From assembly GCA_964631605.1 (NCBI GenBank), contig CAZVYG010000010.1:1-64000 (forward strand): 64,000 bases of DNA. The letters are read 5' to 3'. The first letter of the stretch is position 1, and each line of letters opens with the position of its first letter. The notes under the pieces were generated by a model. That model did no database searches and had not been told where the DNA came from. It saw only the letters and a program-made list of their open reading frames with translations. Below, in pieces: positions 8,088 to 15,812 of this stretch. The stretch comes from JARKQH01 sp964631605 (GTDB taxonomy: Bacteria > Verrucomicrobiota > Verrucomicrobiia > Limisphaerales > UBA8199). A program made the translations under genes and the position numbers.

Positions 8088-10091
8088 ATGGCTGAAGGAA
8101 CGAACAAAGTATTGCTCATCGAGCACGAAACGGGGTTTGCCCATTACCTGGCCGAGGTGTTGGGCCAGGCGCGGGACCCGGGGGTCGAAGTGGTGACGGC
8201 TTCGAGCCTGCGGGCCGGTTTGGGGTTCCTCAGGGAGTCCGCCTGCGACGTGATTATCATGGAGCTGGCGCTTCCGGACGGGGCGGGCCTGGCCAACCTC
8301 GGGCTTTTGGGCGCCACCGCCCCGCAGACGCCGGTCATCGTCATCGGGAGCTGTGAGGACGAGACCATCGCGTTGGAGGCGCTCAGTTCCGGGGCGCGGG
8401 ATTACGTCGTCAAACACCAGATCACCGGTCCCTGGCTGGAACGTTCCATCCGCTACGCCATCGAGCGACACCGAATGGATCGCGCGCTGCTGGAGGCCGA
8501 GGAAAGGTATCACAGCATCTTCGACCACCTCGTCGAGGGCATCTTCCAAACCACTTTGGATGGGCGCTACCTGATGGCCAACGCCGCCCTGGCGCGAATT
8601 TACGGATACGGCTCGCCGGAGGAGCTGGTGGCCAGCCTCACCGACATCCGCGCCAAACTCTATGTCGAGCCGGGGCGTCGGGACGAGTTCGTCCGCCTCA
8701 TGCAGGAGCAGGACTATCTCACGGGTTTCGAGTCGCGGGTTTACCGCAAGGATGGCTCGATCATTTGGATTTCCGAGAATTGCCGGGCCATCCGGGATGA
8801 GGCCGGACGGCTGCTTTACTATGAGGGAACGGTCGAGGATATCACTCAGCGGCGGGAAGCCGAGGAACGGTTGCGCGAGTCCGAGGTGCTCTACCATTCG
8901 CTGGTGGAAAACCTGCCGCAAAACATTTTCCGCAAGGACCTGGCCGGCCGCTTCACCTTCGCCAATCAGCAGTTTTGCCGGATGCTGGGCCGAACCCTTG
9001 AGGAGATCGTGGGCAAGACCGATTACGATTTCTTCCCGCCGGAGCTGGCCGCCAAGTATCAACAGGATGACCGGCAGGTGATTCAAACGGGCCAGCCGTA
9101 CGAAACGGTCGAGGAGCATCAGCCTTTGGGAAGGCAGAAGTTTTACGTGCAGGTAGTCAAGACCCCCCTCTTGAGCACCGATGGGAAAACCGTGGTGGGA
9201 CTGCAGGCCATCTTTTGGGACATCACCCGACAGCGCCTGGCCGAGGAAGAGCTTCGCCGCGCCAATGCCGAGCTGGCCCGCAGCCGGCAGGAGTTGCATG
9301 TGAGGAACCAGCAGATGGAAGAGGACCTCCACATGGCCCGCGAGTTCCAACTGAAGATGCTGCCGCAGGTTTACCCCGCGTTCCCTTGCCCTGGCTCGGA
9401 TGGGAGCGCTCTTTCCTTCACGCACCGGTATTTGCCCACCGGCAGTGTGGGTGGGGATTTTTTCACGTTGTCGGCGCTTTCGGAGACCCAGGCGAGCGTT
9501 TTTCTTTGCGACGTGGCGGGTCATGGAGTGCGGGCGGCCCTGGTGACCTCCATGATCCGAGCCTTGCTGGAGGAACTCAAGCCCCTGGCCAGCCAGCCGG
9601 GGCCGTTCCTCACCAAACTAAACTCGGACCTGATGGCGATCCTTCAGCACGCAGGAACGCCCTTGCTGACCACCGCTTTTTACCTCGTAGCAGACTGGGC
9701 GACGGGGGTTTTGCAGTACGCCAACGCCGGCCATCCGAAACCCTTTCACCTGCGCCGCAGTGCCGGCCAGGTTGTCCCGCTGGCGAATGCCTTCGGCCAC
9801 AGCCAGCCGCCCTTGGGCTTTCTGGGTGATACTGTTTACTTCAGTTCGGAGGCGCTTCTGAGTCCGGGGGATGGCCTGCTCCTATTCACCGACGGGTTGG
9901 TGGATGTGGAGAACCCTCAAGGACAACTCTTTACGCAGGAAATGCTGGTATCGGCCATCCAAGCTGCACTTTCCCTCCATCCCAGTGCCCTGCTGGACGA
10001 GCTACTGGAGAAAACGCGGCGTTTTGGCGCCGATCAGCCGTATCAGGACGACGTCTGCCTGGTCGCGGTGGATTACCACGGATGCGCGTAA
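8088..10091 (+). CDS. REC-PAS-PAS-SpoIIE (PPM-type) serine phosphatase with degenerate receiver
   Basis: A signalling protein of about 667 residues. It has an N-terminal receiver domain, two PAS domains (beginning near ERYHSIFDHL and EVLYHSLVEN), a short coiled-coil linker (LRRANAELARSRQEL) and a C-terminal SpoIIE/RsbU phosphatase. Phosphatase motifs are intact: GGDFF, CDVAGHGVRAALV, YANAGHPKP, LLFTDGLVD and the final QDDVCLV with metal-binding acids. In the receiver, the position expected to be the phospho-accepting Asp reads Glu (IMELALPDG) and the acidic pair reads IEHE, while the Lys in DYVVKH is kept. The likely role is partner-switching control of a sigma or anti-sigma network. The ATG at 8088 begins right at the receiver; the TTG at 8001 is a less likely start. 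Confidence 0.88.
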   Translation: MAEGTNKVLLIEHETGFAHYLAEVLGQARDPGVEVVTASSLRAGLGFLRESACDVIIMELALPDGAGLANLGLLGATAPQTPVIVIGSCEDETIALEALSSGARDYVVKHQITGPWLERSIRYAIERHRMDRALLEAEERYHSIFDHLVEGIFQTTLDGRYLMANAALARIYGYGSPEELVASLTDIRAKLYVEPGRRDEFVRLMQEQDYLTGFESRVYRKDGSIIWISENCRAIRDEAGRLLYYEGTVEDITQRREAEERLRESEVLYHSLVENLPQNIFRKDLAGRFTFANQQFCRMLGRTLEEIVGKTDYDFFPPELAAKYQQDDRQVIQTGQPYETVEEHQPLGRQKFYVQVVKTPLLSTDGKTVVGLQAIFWDITRQRLAEEELRRANAELARSRQELHVRNQQMEEDLHMAREFQLKMLPQVYPAFPCPGSDGSALSFTHRYLPTGSVGGDFFTLSALSETQASVFLCDVAGHGVRAALVTSMIRALLEELKPLASQPGPFLTKLNSDLMAILQHAGTPLLTTAFYLVADWATGVLQYANAGHPKPFHLRRSAGQVVPLANAFGHSQPPLGFLGDTVYFSSEALLSPGDGLLLFTDGLVDVENPQGQLFTQEMLVSAIQAALSLHPSALLDELLEKTRRFGADQPYQDDVCLVAVDYHGCA

Positions 10092-10355
10092 AAAAAGTTG
10101 CCTGTTTGTTGCTTTTCTCCTTTACCTGCCCCAAAGATGAGTTAGTTTGAGATTGGCCCGCCCGGTACGGCGGGCCGCGAATGGAATCCAAACGTTGCGA
10201 CTTGGCGCGATTGTGGACCGGTTGGCAGTCGGACCGGAGTGAATCGTCCAATTCGCAACTCGGACCAGCGGTCCGGGAGAGCCGCCGGGTAATCCCTTCG
10301 CTTCTCCAAGCAAGTATTCACCCCATTGTTTTAAGAACCAGAGGAGTATGTTCCC

Positions 10356-10667
10356 ATGGACCTGCATCATCCCATCCTGAGGGAGTTCCCCGAACACCGC
10401 GAGACCATCAAGCGTCTGAAGGGCGCCAATGCCCATTTCCGCAGCGTGTTCGAGGAGTATCACCGGCTGGATGACGAAATCTACCGCATCGAAGAGGAGA
10501 TTGATTTTGCGACCGACCAGGAAATCGAGGAGCTGAAAATGCGTCGCGCCAAACTCAAAGATTACATCTACCACGTCATCCGCCATGCCCCGCCAGCCTG
10601 TCCGGCCTGCGACGGAACAGGGTTCGCCCGACAGGAATCGGAAAACACCGCGCAATCCGTCTCTTGA
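10356..10667 (+). CDS. YdcH/DUF465-like small helical protein
   Basis: A 103-residue protein with the DUF465 pattern: H-P-I-L-x-EFPEH near the N-terminus, then IKRLKGANAHF, FEEYHRLDDEIYRIE and LKMRRAKLKDYIY, predicted as a helical hairpin. It is longer than typical YdcH (about 75 residues). The extra C-terminal tail contains CPACDG, which could bind metal if paired, but only one CxxC is present. AGAGGAG-type purines lie about 10 nt before the ATG. A strong terminator follows. The function of the family is not established. Confidence 0.75.
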   Translation: MDLHHPILREFPEHRETIKRLKGANAHFRSVFEEYHRLDDEIYRIEEEIDFATDQEIEELKMRRAKLKDYIYHVIRHAPPACPACDGTGFARQESENTAQSVS

Positions 10668-10690
10668 TCGGGCCTTTTGGACTTGGGAGC

Positions 10691-10720
10691 AACCGCCGCA
10701 ACATTGCGGCGGTTTTTTTT
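10691..10720 (+). terminator. Strong rho-independent terminator
   Basis: A perfect 10-bp stem AACCGCCGCA / TGCGGCGGTT (10691-10700 with 10705-10714) with a 4-nt loop and a run of eight Ts ends the DUF465 transcript. Confidence 0.88.
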
Positions 10721-10723
10721 GAA

Positions 10724-10751
10724 TTGAATTTTGCCGAAAATGTCTTATCAT
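10724..10751 (+). promoter_or_regulatory. Candidate sigma-70 promoter for the 54-aa protein gene
   Basis: TTGAAT (10724-10729) and TATCAT (10746-10751) are separated by 16 nt, a fair match to housekeeping -35/-10 boxes. The pair sits just after a terminator and about 107 nt before the next start codon, where a promoter is needed. Consensus for this lineage is not known from the window. Confidence 0.4.
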
Positions 10752-10857
10752 TGAATTGCTTGAAGCAGCCGATGCCAGTCTCTCTGGTGAGTGGGCGAAA
10801 GATGGTCAGCCCCGGCGGCAGGCTTCTTGCCAAACCTGATCAAAAGGAAGTCAAGCT

Positions 10858-11022
10858 ATGATCAAATCGTTGGAAGTCATCACGGAGGCCGTGTCCAATC
10901 CCAAACCGCCCTTCCGCAAGGTGGATAATCAGCCCAAAAAAGCGCAGAAACATCGCTACGAGCGGCGGAAGATTAAAGCCTTCCTGAATCTCGGGGAATG
11001 GACATCAACCGAGGTGGCCTGA
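10858..11022 (+). CDS. Small basic protein of unknown function (54 aa)
   Basis: I do not recognise this protein. The ORF reads MIKSLEVITEAVSNPK and ends with LNLGEWTSTEVA. It is rich in Lys and Arg in the middle (KKAQKHRYERRKIKAF), suggesting nucleic acid or ribosome contact. Support for it being real: AAGGAAG lies 8-14 nt before the ATG, a terminator and promoter-like boxes lie upstream, and a perfect TTCG-loop terminator lies 32 nt after the stop. It is therefore a self-contained transcription unit. It sits back to back with a ribosomal-protein operon on the other strand. A roughly 100-nt leader precedes it. Confidence 0.6.
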   Translation: MIKSLEVITEAVSNPKPPFRKVDNQPKKAQKHRYERRKIKAFLNLGEWTSTEVA

Positions 11023-11054
11023 ATCAAACGATTCCCCTTTAACCAGAAAAATGA

Positions 11055-11078
11055 GCCACGCTTCGGCGTGGCTTTTTT
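11055..11078 (+). terminator. TTCG-tetraloop terminator after the 54-aa protein gene
   Basis: Stem GCCACGC (11055-11061) pairs with GCGTGGC (11066-11072) across a TTCG tetraloop and is followed by six Ts. Confidence 0.88.
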
Positions 11079-11151
11079 ATGGATACAAAGTTCTGTCCCC
11101 TGGCGCATTCCCCGCTGCGTTTGGGCGGTCCCCCCTGGGCCGGGCTCGTGC

Positions 11152-11190
11152 CAAAACGAACAAACCCGCCAGCCGCGAGGCGGGCGGGTT
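11152..11190 (-). terminator. Probable terminator of the DksA-like/rpmG/rpsR operon
   Basis: Read on the minus strand, AACCCGCC (11190-11183) pairs with GGCGGGTT (11170-11163) around a 12-nt loop, followed by a T-rich stretch (TTTGTTCGTTTT). It lies just after the rpsR stop. Confidence 0.6.
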
Positions 11191-11209
11191 GAAAGCGCCG
11201 TCGCTCAGA

Positions 11210-11470
11210 CTACTTCATCAGCAGCATCTGACGCGCGCGCTTGATGGCGCGGTTCAGGCGCCGCTGATAATGAGCGGGCAGGCCGGTGTATTTCCGGGGC
11301 AGAATTCGGCCCTGTTCCGTGACGAACTGACGAAGCAGGTTGGTGTTCTTGAAATCGAGCGCGTCCACGGTGAAGTCAATCTTCGGCTTGGGCCGCGGAG
11401 TGCGGGTTTCAGAGTAGGCGGAACGACCGCGCTTGTCGGGCTTCTGGTCGGGACGGGTTTTGCGGGGCAT
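11210..11470 (-). CDS. rpsR: 30S ribosomal protein S18
   Basis: An 86-residue small-subunit protein that binds S6 and the 16S rRNA central domain. The core is typical: DFKNTNLLRQFVTEQGRILPRKYTGL, then HYQRRLNRAIKRARQM. The N-terminal basic tail (PRKTRPDQKPDKRGR) is somewhat long but within range. It is the last gene of a minus-strand operon after a DksA-like gene and rpmG, ending at a hairpin terminator. The usual partner rpsF is not in the window. Confidence 0.96.
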   Translation of the reverse strand: MPRKTRPDQKPDKRGRSAYSETRTPRPKPKIDFTVDALDFKNTNLLRQFVTEQGRILPRKYTGLPAHYQRRLNRAIKRARQMLLMK

Positions 11471-11475
11471 AGGAC

Positions 11476-11643
11476 TTACTTGATTTCGCGGTGGACAGTG
11501 TGCCGGCGCAGGGCCGGGTTATACTTCTTCAACTCGAGTTTTTCGGTTTTCAGCTTTTTGTTTCGAGTGGTGGTGTACCGGGAGGGGGACTTGCCCTCCT
11601 TGCGGGCTTCCGTGCATTCAATGGTGATGATTTCCCGAGGCAT
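11476..11643 (-). CDS. rpmG: 50S ribosomal protein L33
   Basis: A 55-residue large-subunit protein. It begins MPREIITIECTEARKEG and continues with SRYTTTRNKKLKTEKLELKK, then YNPALRRHTVHREIK, the canonical L33 ending. Only one Cys is present (IECTEA), so this is the zinc-free type of L33. The start lies 3 nt after the DksA-like stop, and rpsR begins 5 nt after its stop, so the three genes are clearly co-transcribed. Confidence 0.95.
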   Translation of the reverse strand: MPREIITIECTEARKEGKSPSRYTTTRNKKLKTEKLELKKYNPALRRHTVHREIK

Positions 11644-11646
11644 AAA

Positions 11647-12225
11647 TTACTCTTTTTCTTTCGGTTTTTCTTCGCCTTCCTCCTCTTCGGGCTCCATTTC
11701 GGTCAGGCCGACCGAGTCCACCGTGCCCAGCGCGCCGAGTCGGCGCTGGCGCATCGCGCCGTCGCGCTCGAGTTGGGCCTGAGCCTGTACGGTAAAGCGT
11801 GTCCAGGGGATGGCATCGAGGCGGGACTTGGGAATCGGTTTGCCGGTCAACTCGCAAATCCCGTAGGTGTTCTTTTCAATGCGCTTGAGCGCCTCCTCAA
11901 TTTCATAAACCGCATCCTGGTCGGCGGACAAAAGACTGAGGGCGAAATCGCGGTCAAAATTGTCGGTGCCGGAATCGGCCATGTGCAGGCTGTAGCCGGC
12001 CATTTCCTGGGCTGATTCCTTGGCCAGGCCGTTCATCTGGCGAACCAACTGGTCGCGCAGCTCAATCAGTCGGTTGTAGTATTTCTCCCATTCGGGCTTG
12101 ATTTTGACCTCGCCGTTCTTTTTCTGCTTCACGACGGGCCGGCCAAGAATCGCGGCGGCGGTGGCGGCGCCATGCGGTTTGCTCGCCACCGGCTTCTTGC
12201 TTACGACTTTCTTCTTCGTTGTCAC
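11647..12225 (-). CDS. DksA/TraR-family protein lacking the C4 zinc finger
   Basis: A 192-residue protein. A Lys/Ala-rich N-terminus precedes a helical region (WEKYYNRLIELRDQL) and a DksA/TraR-like core: DNFDRDFALSL, then EEALKRIEKNTYGICELTGKPIPKSRLDAIPW. The tip acids of the coiled coil are plausible (DSGTDNFDRD). The zinc finger is degenerate: only the Cys of YGIC remains and the second CxxC is replaced by TVQAQ. The tail is strongly acidic (EPEEEEGEE). The start codon is GTG at 12225. DksA relatives bind the RNA polymerase secondary channel and affect rRNA and ribosomal-protein transcription. Leading an L33-S18 operon fits such a role (inference). Confidence 0.8.
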   Translation of the reverse strand: MTTKKKVVSKKPVASKPHGAATAAAILGRPVVKQKKNGEVKIKPEWEKYYNRLIELRDQLVRQMNGLAKESAQEMAGYSLHMADSGTDNFDRDFALSLLSADQDAVYEIEEALKRIEKNTYGICELTGKPIPKSRLDAIPWTRFTVQAQAQLERDGAMRQRRLGALGTVDSVGLTEMEPEEEEGEEKPKEKE

Positions 12226-12581
12226 AACTCAACTCACGGGCTGTCAGATCGTTCTACTCGGTCACCCTTCCAACGGATCATGATTCCATGCAAGCCCGTC
12301 CAAAGGGTGGGCGAATGTAGCAAAGGAAAATAAAACCGCTAGCAGAATTTTCAAAAACTTTTTGATCCCAAAACACCCAATCCGGCTGGTTCAAGCCCTG
12401 GCCGCCGCCCCCCCGCTTTCCACACAACGTCGGAAACCGCCGCCACCTCGGCCGGCCCGGTCCGGGAGGTGGGGCGCTTTCGCCCAAAGCGCTGCTGCAA
12501 ACGCGAATGTCGCCAGGCCGAGCCAGGTTCCGTCGTCAGGTCGCTTTGACGGCCCAGCGGCGGGGGCGTAGGTTGCTGGAC
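12226..12581. other. Intergenic region between divergent transcription units
   Basis: The stretch separates the minus-strand DksA-like/rpmG/rpsR operon from the plus-strand spermidine-synthase-like pair and should hold promoters for both. The AT-rich part around 12320-12370 (aaaggaaaataaaacc... ttttcaaaaactt) is the likely promoter zone for the ribosomal-protein operon. I see no gene or clear repeat in it. Confidence 0.5.
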
Positions 12582-13235
12582 ATGAAAAGCGCAAGCGCGG
12601 CAGCCTTGGTCTTCCTGGGAGGGTTCATCATCATGGTGCTCGAGATCGTTGGCGCGCGGTTTTTGGCGAAGGATTTCGGCAGTTCGTTCCATGTTTGGGT
12701 GAGCCAGATAGGGGTCGTGCTCATCGCCCTGGCGGCGGGATACTACCTCGGCGGCGCCCTGGCAGACCGCTGGCAACGGCCTTCGTTGCTGATGGGGCTG
12801 CTGGTCCCGACGGGTGTCCTGCTGTGGGTCATTCCCGAAACCGCCGGGTGGCTCATTGAGGCCATCATCACCCGCCACCCGCCGGACCAGCCCATCCCGG
12901 CGCTCTGGCAAAAGCTCGACCCGGTGCTCGGCAGCGCGCTGGTCTTCCTCTTGCCCTGCGTGGTGCTTGCCATGCTCTCGCCCTATATGATTCGGCTGTC
13001 AACCCGTGATCTGGCGCAGTTGGGCCGCTCCAGCGGAATGATTATTGCCATCAGCACCTTCGGCAGCATCGCCGGCGTGTTCGTTTCCGGTTTCATCCTC
13101 ATAGACCACCTTCGGCTCTCGGCGATCTTCCGCTGGATGGGCGCTCTGACCATCGGCCTGGGCTGCCTGTGCCTGATTCTCGATCGCACAACCCTGCCCA
13201 CCGCCCGGCCTGCCTCCCGCCTTCCCCCAGCCTGA
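12582..13235 (+). CDS. Membrane protein resembling the transmembrane half of spermidine-synthase-like fused proteins
   Basis: A 217-residue integral membrane protein with about six helices: AAALVFLGGFIIMVLEIVGARFLA, then VWVSQIGVVLIALAAGYYLGG, a ring of further segments, and FGSIAGVFVSGFILID. The pattern (LEIVGARFLAKDFG..., GYYLGGALADRW, ISTFGSIAGVF) matches the N-terminal membrane domain often fused to a SpeE-like methyltransferase/aminopropyltransferase. Here the soluble half is a separate gene beginning 6 nt downstream. The ATG at 12582 starts the first helix; the upstream in-frame TTG adds a basic, non-family extension. Function unknown. Confidence 0.75.
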   Translation: MKSASAAALVFLGGFIIMVLEIVGARFLAKDFGSSFHVWVSQIGVVLIALAAGYYLGGALADRWQRPSLLMGLLVPTGVLLWVIPETAGWLIEAIITRHPPDQPIPALWQKLDPVLGSALVFLLPCVVLAMLSPYMIRLSTRDLAQLGRSSGMIIAISTFGSIAGVFVSGFILIDHLRLSAIFRWMGALTIGLGCLCLILDRTTLPTARPASRLPPA

Positions 13236-13241
13236 CTTATT

Positions 13242-14216
13242 ATGCGCCTGCTCTCGCCGCTTAAACCCGTCCCGCCCGCACCTTGCCGTCCCTTGGCGCG
13301 GTCGGCCGCAGGGATTTCGGGCGGAATTGGACTCCTGCTCCTGGCCGCGTGGCTGGTTCCGTTGCCCCTGCGAAGCGCCACCCTTTACGAAGTCACCTCC
13401 GCTTACCACCACATTCGCGTGGTGGACGCCGCCGGCATCCGCACCCTTTACTTTGATGACGCCCCTCAAACCCAGATGTCTCTGGCTGATCCGCTGCAGG
13501 GGCATTTCGAATATACTGAACTGTTCCACGCCGCCTGGCTTTGGAACCCCCGGATCACCAATGTCTTGATGATCGGCTTGGGCGGCGGCAGCGCCCAGCG
13601 TTCCTTCGAGCATTATTATCCCCACGTGCGAATCCAGACCGCTGAAATTGACCCGACAGTCGTGTCGGTCGCCCGCAGGTTTTTTCAGTTCCAGGAATCG
13701 GACCGCCAAAAAGTGTCTGTGGCTGATGGGCGGATGTTTCTTCGGCGGTCGCAGGCCGTTTACGATTTGGTCGTGCTGGACGCCTACGTGCGCAGCCGCT
13801 ATGGCTCGTCCATCCCGCAACACCTGGCTACTCGAGAGTTTTTCGAGTTGGTTCGCGACCGCCTGAGCACCAACGGGGTCGTTGCCTATAACCTCATCGG
13901 CACCACCGCCGGTTTCCAGGCCGATCTGGTGGGGTCGGTTTACCGGACCCTGCAGAGCGTCTTTCCACAGGTCTATCTCTTCCGGGCCAGAACCAGCCAG
14001 AACCTCGTGCTGATCGCCACCCGATCGCCGAAGCGCGCCGATATGGCTGAACTCCGGCGGCGAGCCTCCTTTTTAATTCAGTCGCGCCTGATCACCCTGC
14101 CTGCCTTCCGGCAGCACCTCGAGTTGCTCGTGCTGGCCCCCCCAGCCAGCGTTGCCCGAAGCCCGGTGCTGACGGATGATTATGCCCCGGTCGAAGGACT
14201 GGCCGCGCAGCCGTAA
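13242..14216 (+). CDS. Spermidine synthase-like (SpeE-fold) SAM-binding protein
   Basis: A 324-residue protein. An N-terminal hydrophobic stretch (GGIGLLLLAAWLVPLPL) likely anchors or exports it. The SpeE-like domain has VLMIGLGGGSAQRSF (nucleotide-binding loop), TAEIDPTVVSVARRFF (ribose-binding acid) and DGRMFLRRSQAVYDLVVLDAY. The gatekeeping Asp/Tyr residues of true spermidine synthase are only partly recognisable, so aminopropyl transfer is not assured. It starts 6 nt after a membrane protein that resembles the other half of the usual fused form. Substrate unknown. Confidence 0.78.
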   Translation: MRLLSPLKPVPPAPCRPLARSAAGISGGIGLLLLAAWLVPLPLRSATLYEVTSAYHHIRVVDAAGIRTLYFDDAPQTQMSLADPLQGHFEYTELFHAAWLWNPRITNVLMIGLGGGSAQRSFEHYYPHVRIQTAEIDPTVVSVARRFFQFQESDRQKVSVADGRMFLRRSQAVYDLVVLDAYVRSRYGSSIPQHLATREFFELVRDRLSTNGVVAYNLIGTTAGFQADLVGSVYRTLQSVFPQVYLFRARTSQNLVLIATRSPKRADMAELRRRASFLIQSRLITLPAFRQHLELLVLAPPASVARSPVLTDDYAPVEGLAAQP

Positions 14217-14424
14217 CGATGCAGGGCAAGATAAACCATTGAAGTGGCGCTTTCGGTCTGCTTGGCAGGGCGCGCGGCCCGGTGGCGCGGCCCGGCCAAG
14301 GCGGGCGCAGGTGATTGGGCACACCACCGCCGACGCAGGACCGACTCTTAAGTGCTCGCGCAGCATCCCCCTCGTTCCCTTGCCCGGGCTTGCCATCGGG
14401 CGCGGCGGATAGTTAAATGCGCAC

Positions 14425-15781
14425 GTGGTGCAACAACAGCAAACGATCAACCGCCCCGTGAGCCTGTCGGGAGTGGGCCTGCACAGCGGGAATCGCGTCA
14501 GCATGACCTTTTTGCCGGCCCCGGCCAACAGCGGCATTCGGTTCCGGCGGGTGGACCTCGAGGGCCAGCCGGAGATTGAGGCGCGGGTGGAAAACGTTGT
14601 CGAAACCAATCGCTCGACCACGCTGGCCAAAGGCAACGTGCGCATCCACACGGTCGAGCATGTGCTGGCAACCTTCGCCGGTTACGGGATTGACAACGCC
14701 GTGGTGGAACTGGACGCCAACGAGCCGCCCATTGCGGACGGAAGCGCGCGGGAGTATTGCCGCATGATCCAGGAAAGCGGGGTGGTGCCCCAGGAGGAGC
14801 GAAAGGAACCGTATCGGCTGAGCGCACCCATTGAGCTGGAGATGGGCGAGACGCTGATGACCCTGTTTCCGGACGAAGGATTCAAAATCAGTTGCACCAG
14901 TGCGGACCGCAAAGGGCGCTTCACGCAGTTTTACCAGGTCGAGATGTCGCCAAAAACCTGGGAACGGGAGTTGGCCCACGCGCGNNNNNNNNNNTTGTTT
15001 CTTTGAGGAAATCGAGTATTTGATCAAGAACGGCTTGATCAAGGGCGGCGGATTGGAGAACGCGGTGGTGATCCGGGATGACGCGGTGTTGACGACCGAG
15101 CCGCTGCGGTATCCGGAGGAGTTTGTGCGGCACAAAATCCTTGATATCGTGGGGGACCTGTCGCTCCTGGGGCGGCCGTTGCAGGCGCGCCTGGTGGCGG
15201 TGAAACCGAGCCATGCCGCCAACTGCGAACTGGTTCGGCGGGTCGCGGCCCAAATCCGCAAGCCGCTTGTCGCGGCTCAGACCTTTGCGCCGCCCCCCCC
15301 TGCGCCGCCGAGCCGGACCGGCGCCGCCGAGGAAGTGGCGACGCCTGAGGGAGGCGCCGTGGACATTTACGGCCTCCTGGGCGTGCTGCCGCATCGCTAC
15401 CCGTTCATCATGGTGGATCGGGTTCTGCAACTTGAAGGGAACCGGATTGTGGCCGTCAAGAACGTGACGATCAACGAGCCGTATTTCCAGGGACACTTTC
15501 CCGGCCACCCGATCATGCCCGGCGTGTTGCAGTTGGAGGCCATGGCGCAGGTGGCGGGGATTGTGATGCTGCGCCGGGCCGAGAGTGGGGGGCAGATTGC
15601 CTACTTCATGGCGGCGGAGGATGTGAAATGGCGCAAGCCCGTGGTGCCCGGGGACGTGCTCGTCATCGAGGTCGAGTTGACCAAAATGCGGGGGAAGATC
15701 GGGCGCGCCAAGGGCGTGTGCAAGGTCCAGGGCGAAGTGGTGAGCGAGGCGGAAGTGACCTTCATGATGCGGGACGCCTGA
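14425..15781 (+). CDS. lpxC-fabZ: Bifunctional LpxC (UDP-3-O-acyl-GlcNAc deacetylase) / FabZ (3-hydroxyacyl-ACP dehydratase), interrupted by an assembly gap
   Basis: The N-terminal part is LpxC, the committed step of lipid A synthesis: VSLSGVGLHSG, then VEHVLATFAGYGIDN (zinc His) and, after the gap, FVRHKILDIVGD (zinc His and Asp). The C-terminal part is FabZ: GLLGVLPHRYPFIMVDRV and GHFPGHPIMPGVLQLEAMAQ with catalytic His/Glu. A Pro-rich linker (APPPPAPPSRTG) joins them. LpxC-FabZ fusions are known in Bacteroidetes and related groups. Ten Ns at 14985-14994 shift the frame; the family R-T-F motif predicts six missing bases (CGN ACN TT), which would restore one ORF. The GTG start at 14425 precedes VQQQQTINRPVSLSG. 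lpxA follows. Confidence 0.88.
14985..14994. other. Ten-N assembly gap inside lpxC
   Basis: A run of exactly ten N characters splits the LpxC coding sequence. The upstream half reads in one frame and the downstream half in the next, as expected if the run is a fixed-length placeholder and not the real number of bases. Confidence 0.98.
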
Positions 15782-15812
15782 CGGGGCGGGAGGGCATCGA
15801 AAGGAAAGGCGC

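Noticed and set aside
10757..10857. Riboswitch in the leader of the 54-aa protein gene
   Set aside because: I could not match the sequence to any riboswitch core; only weak stems are visible.
14985..14994. A true frameshift or pseudogene in lpxC
   Set aside because: The shift coincides exactly with ten Ns, and both halves keep all catalytic residues.
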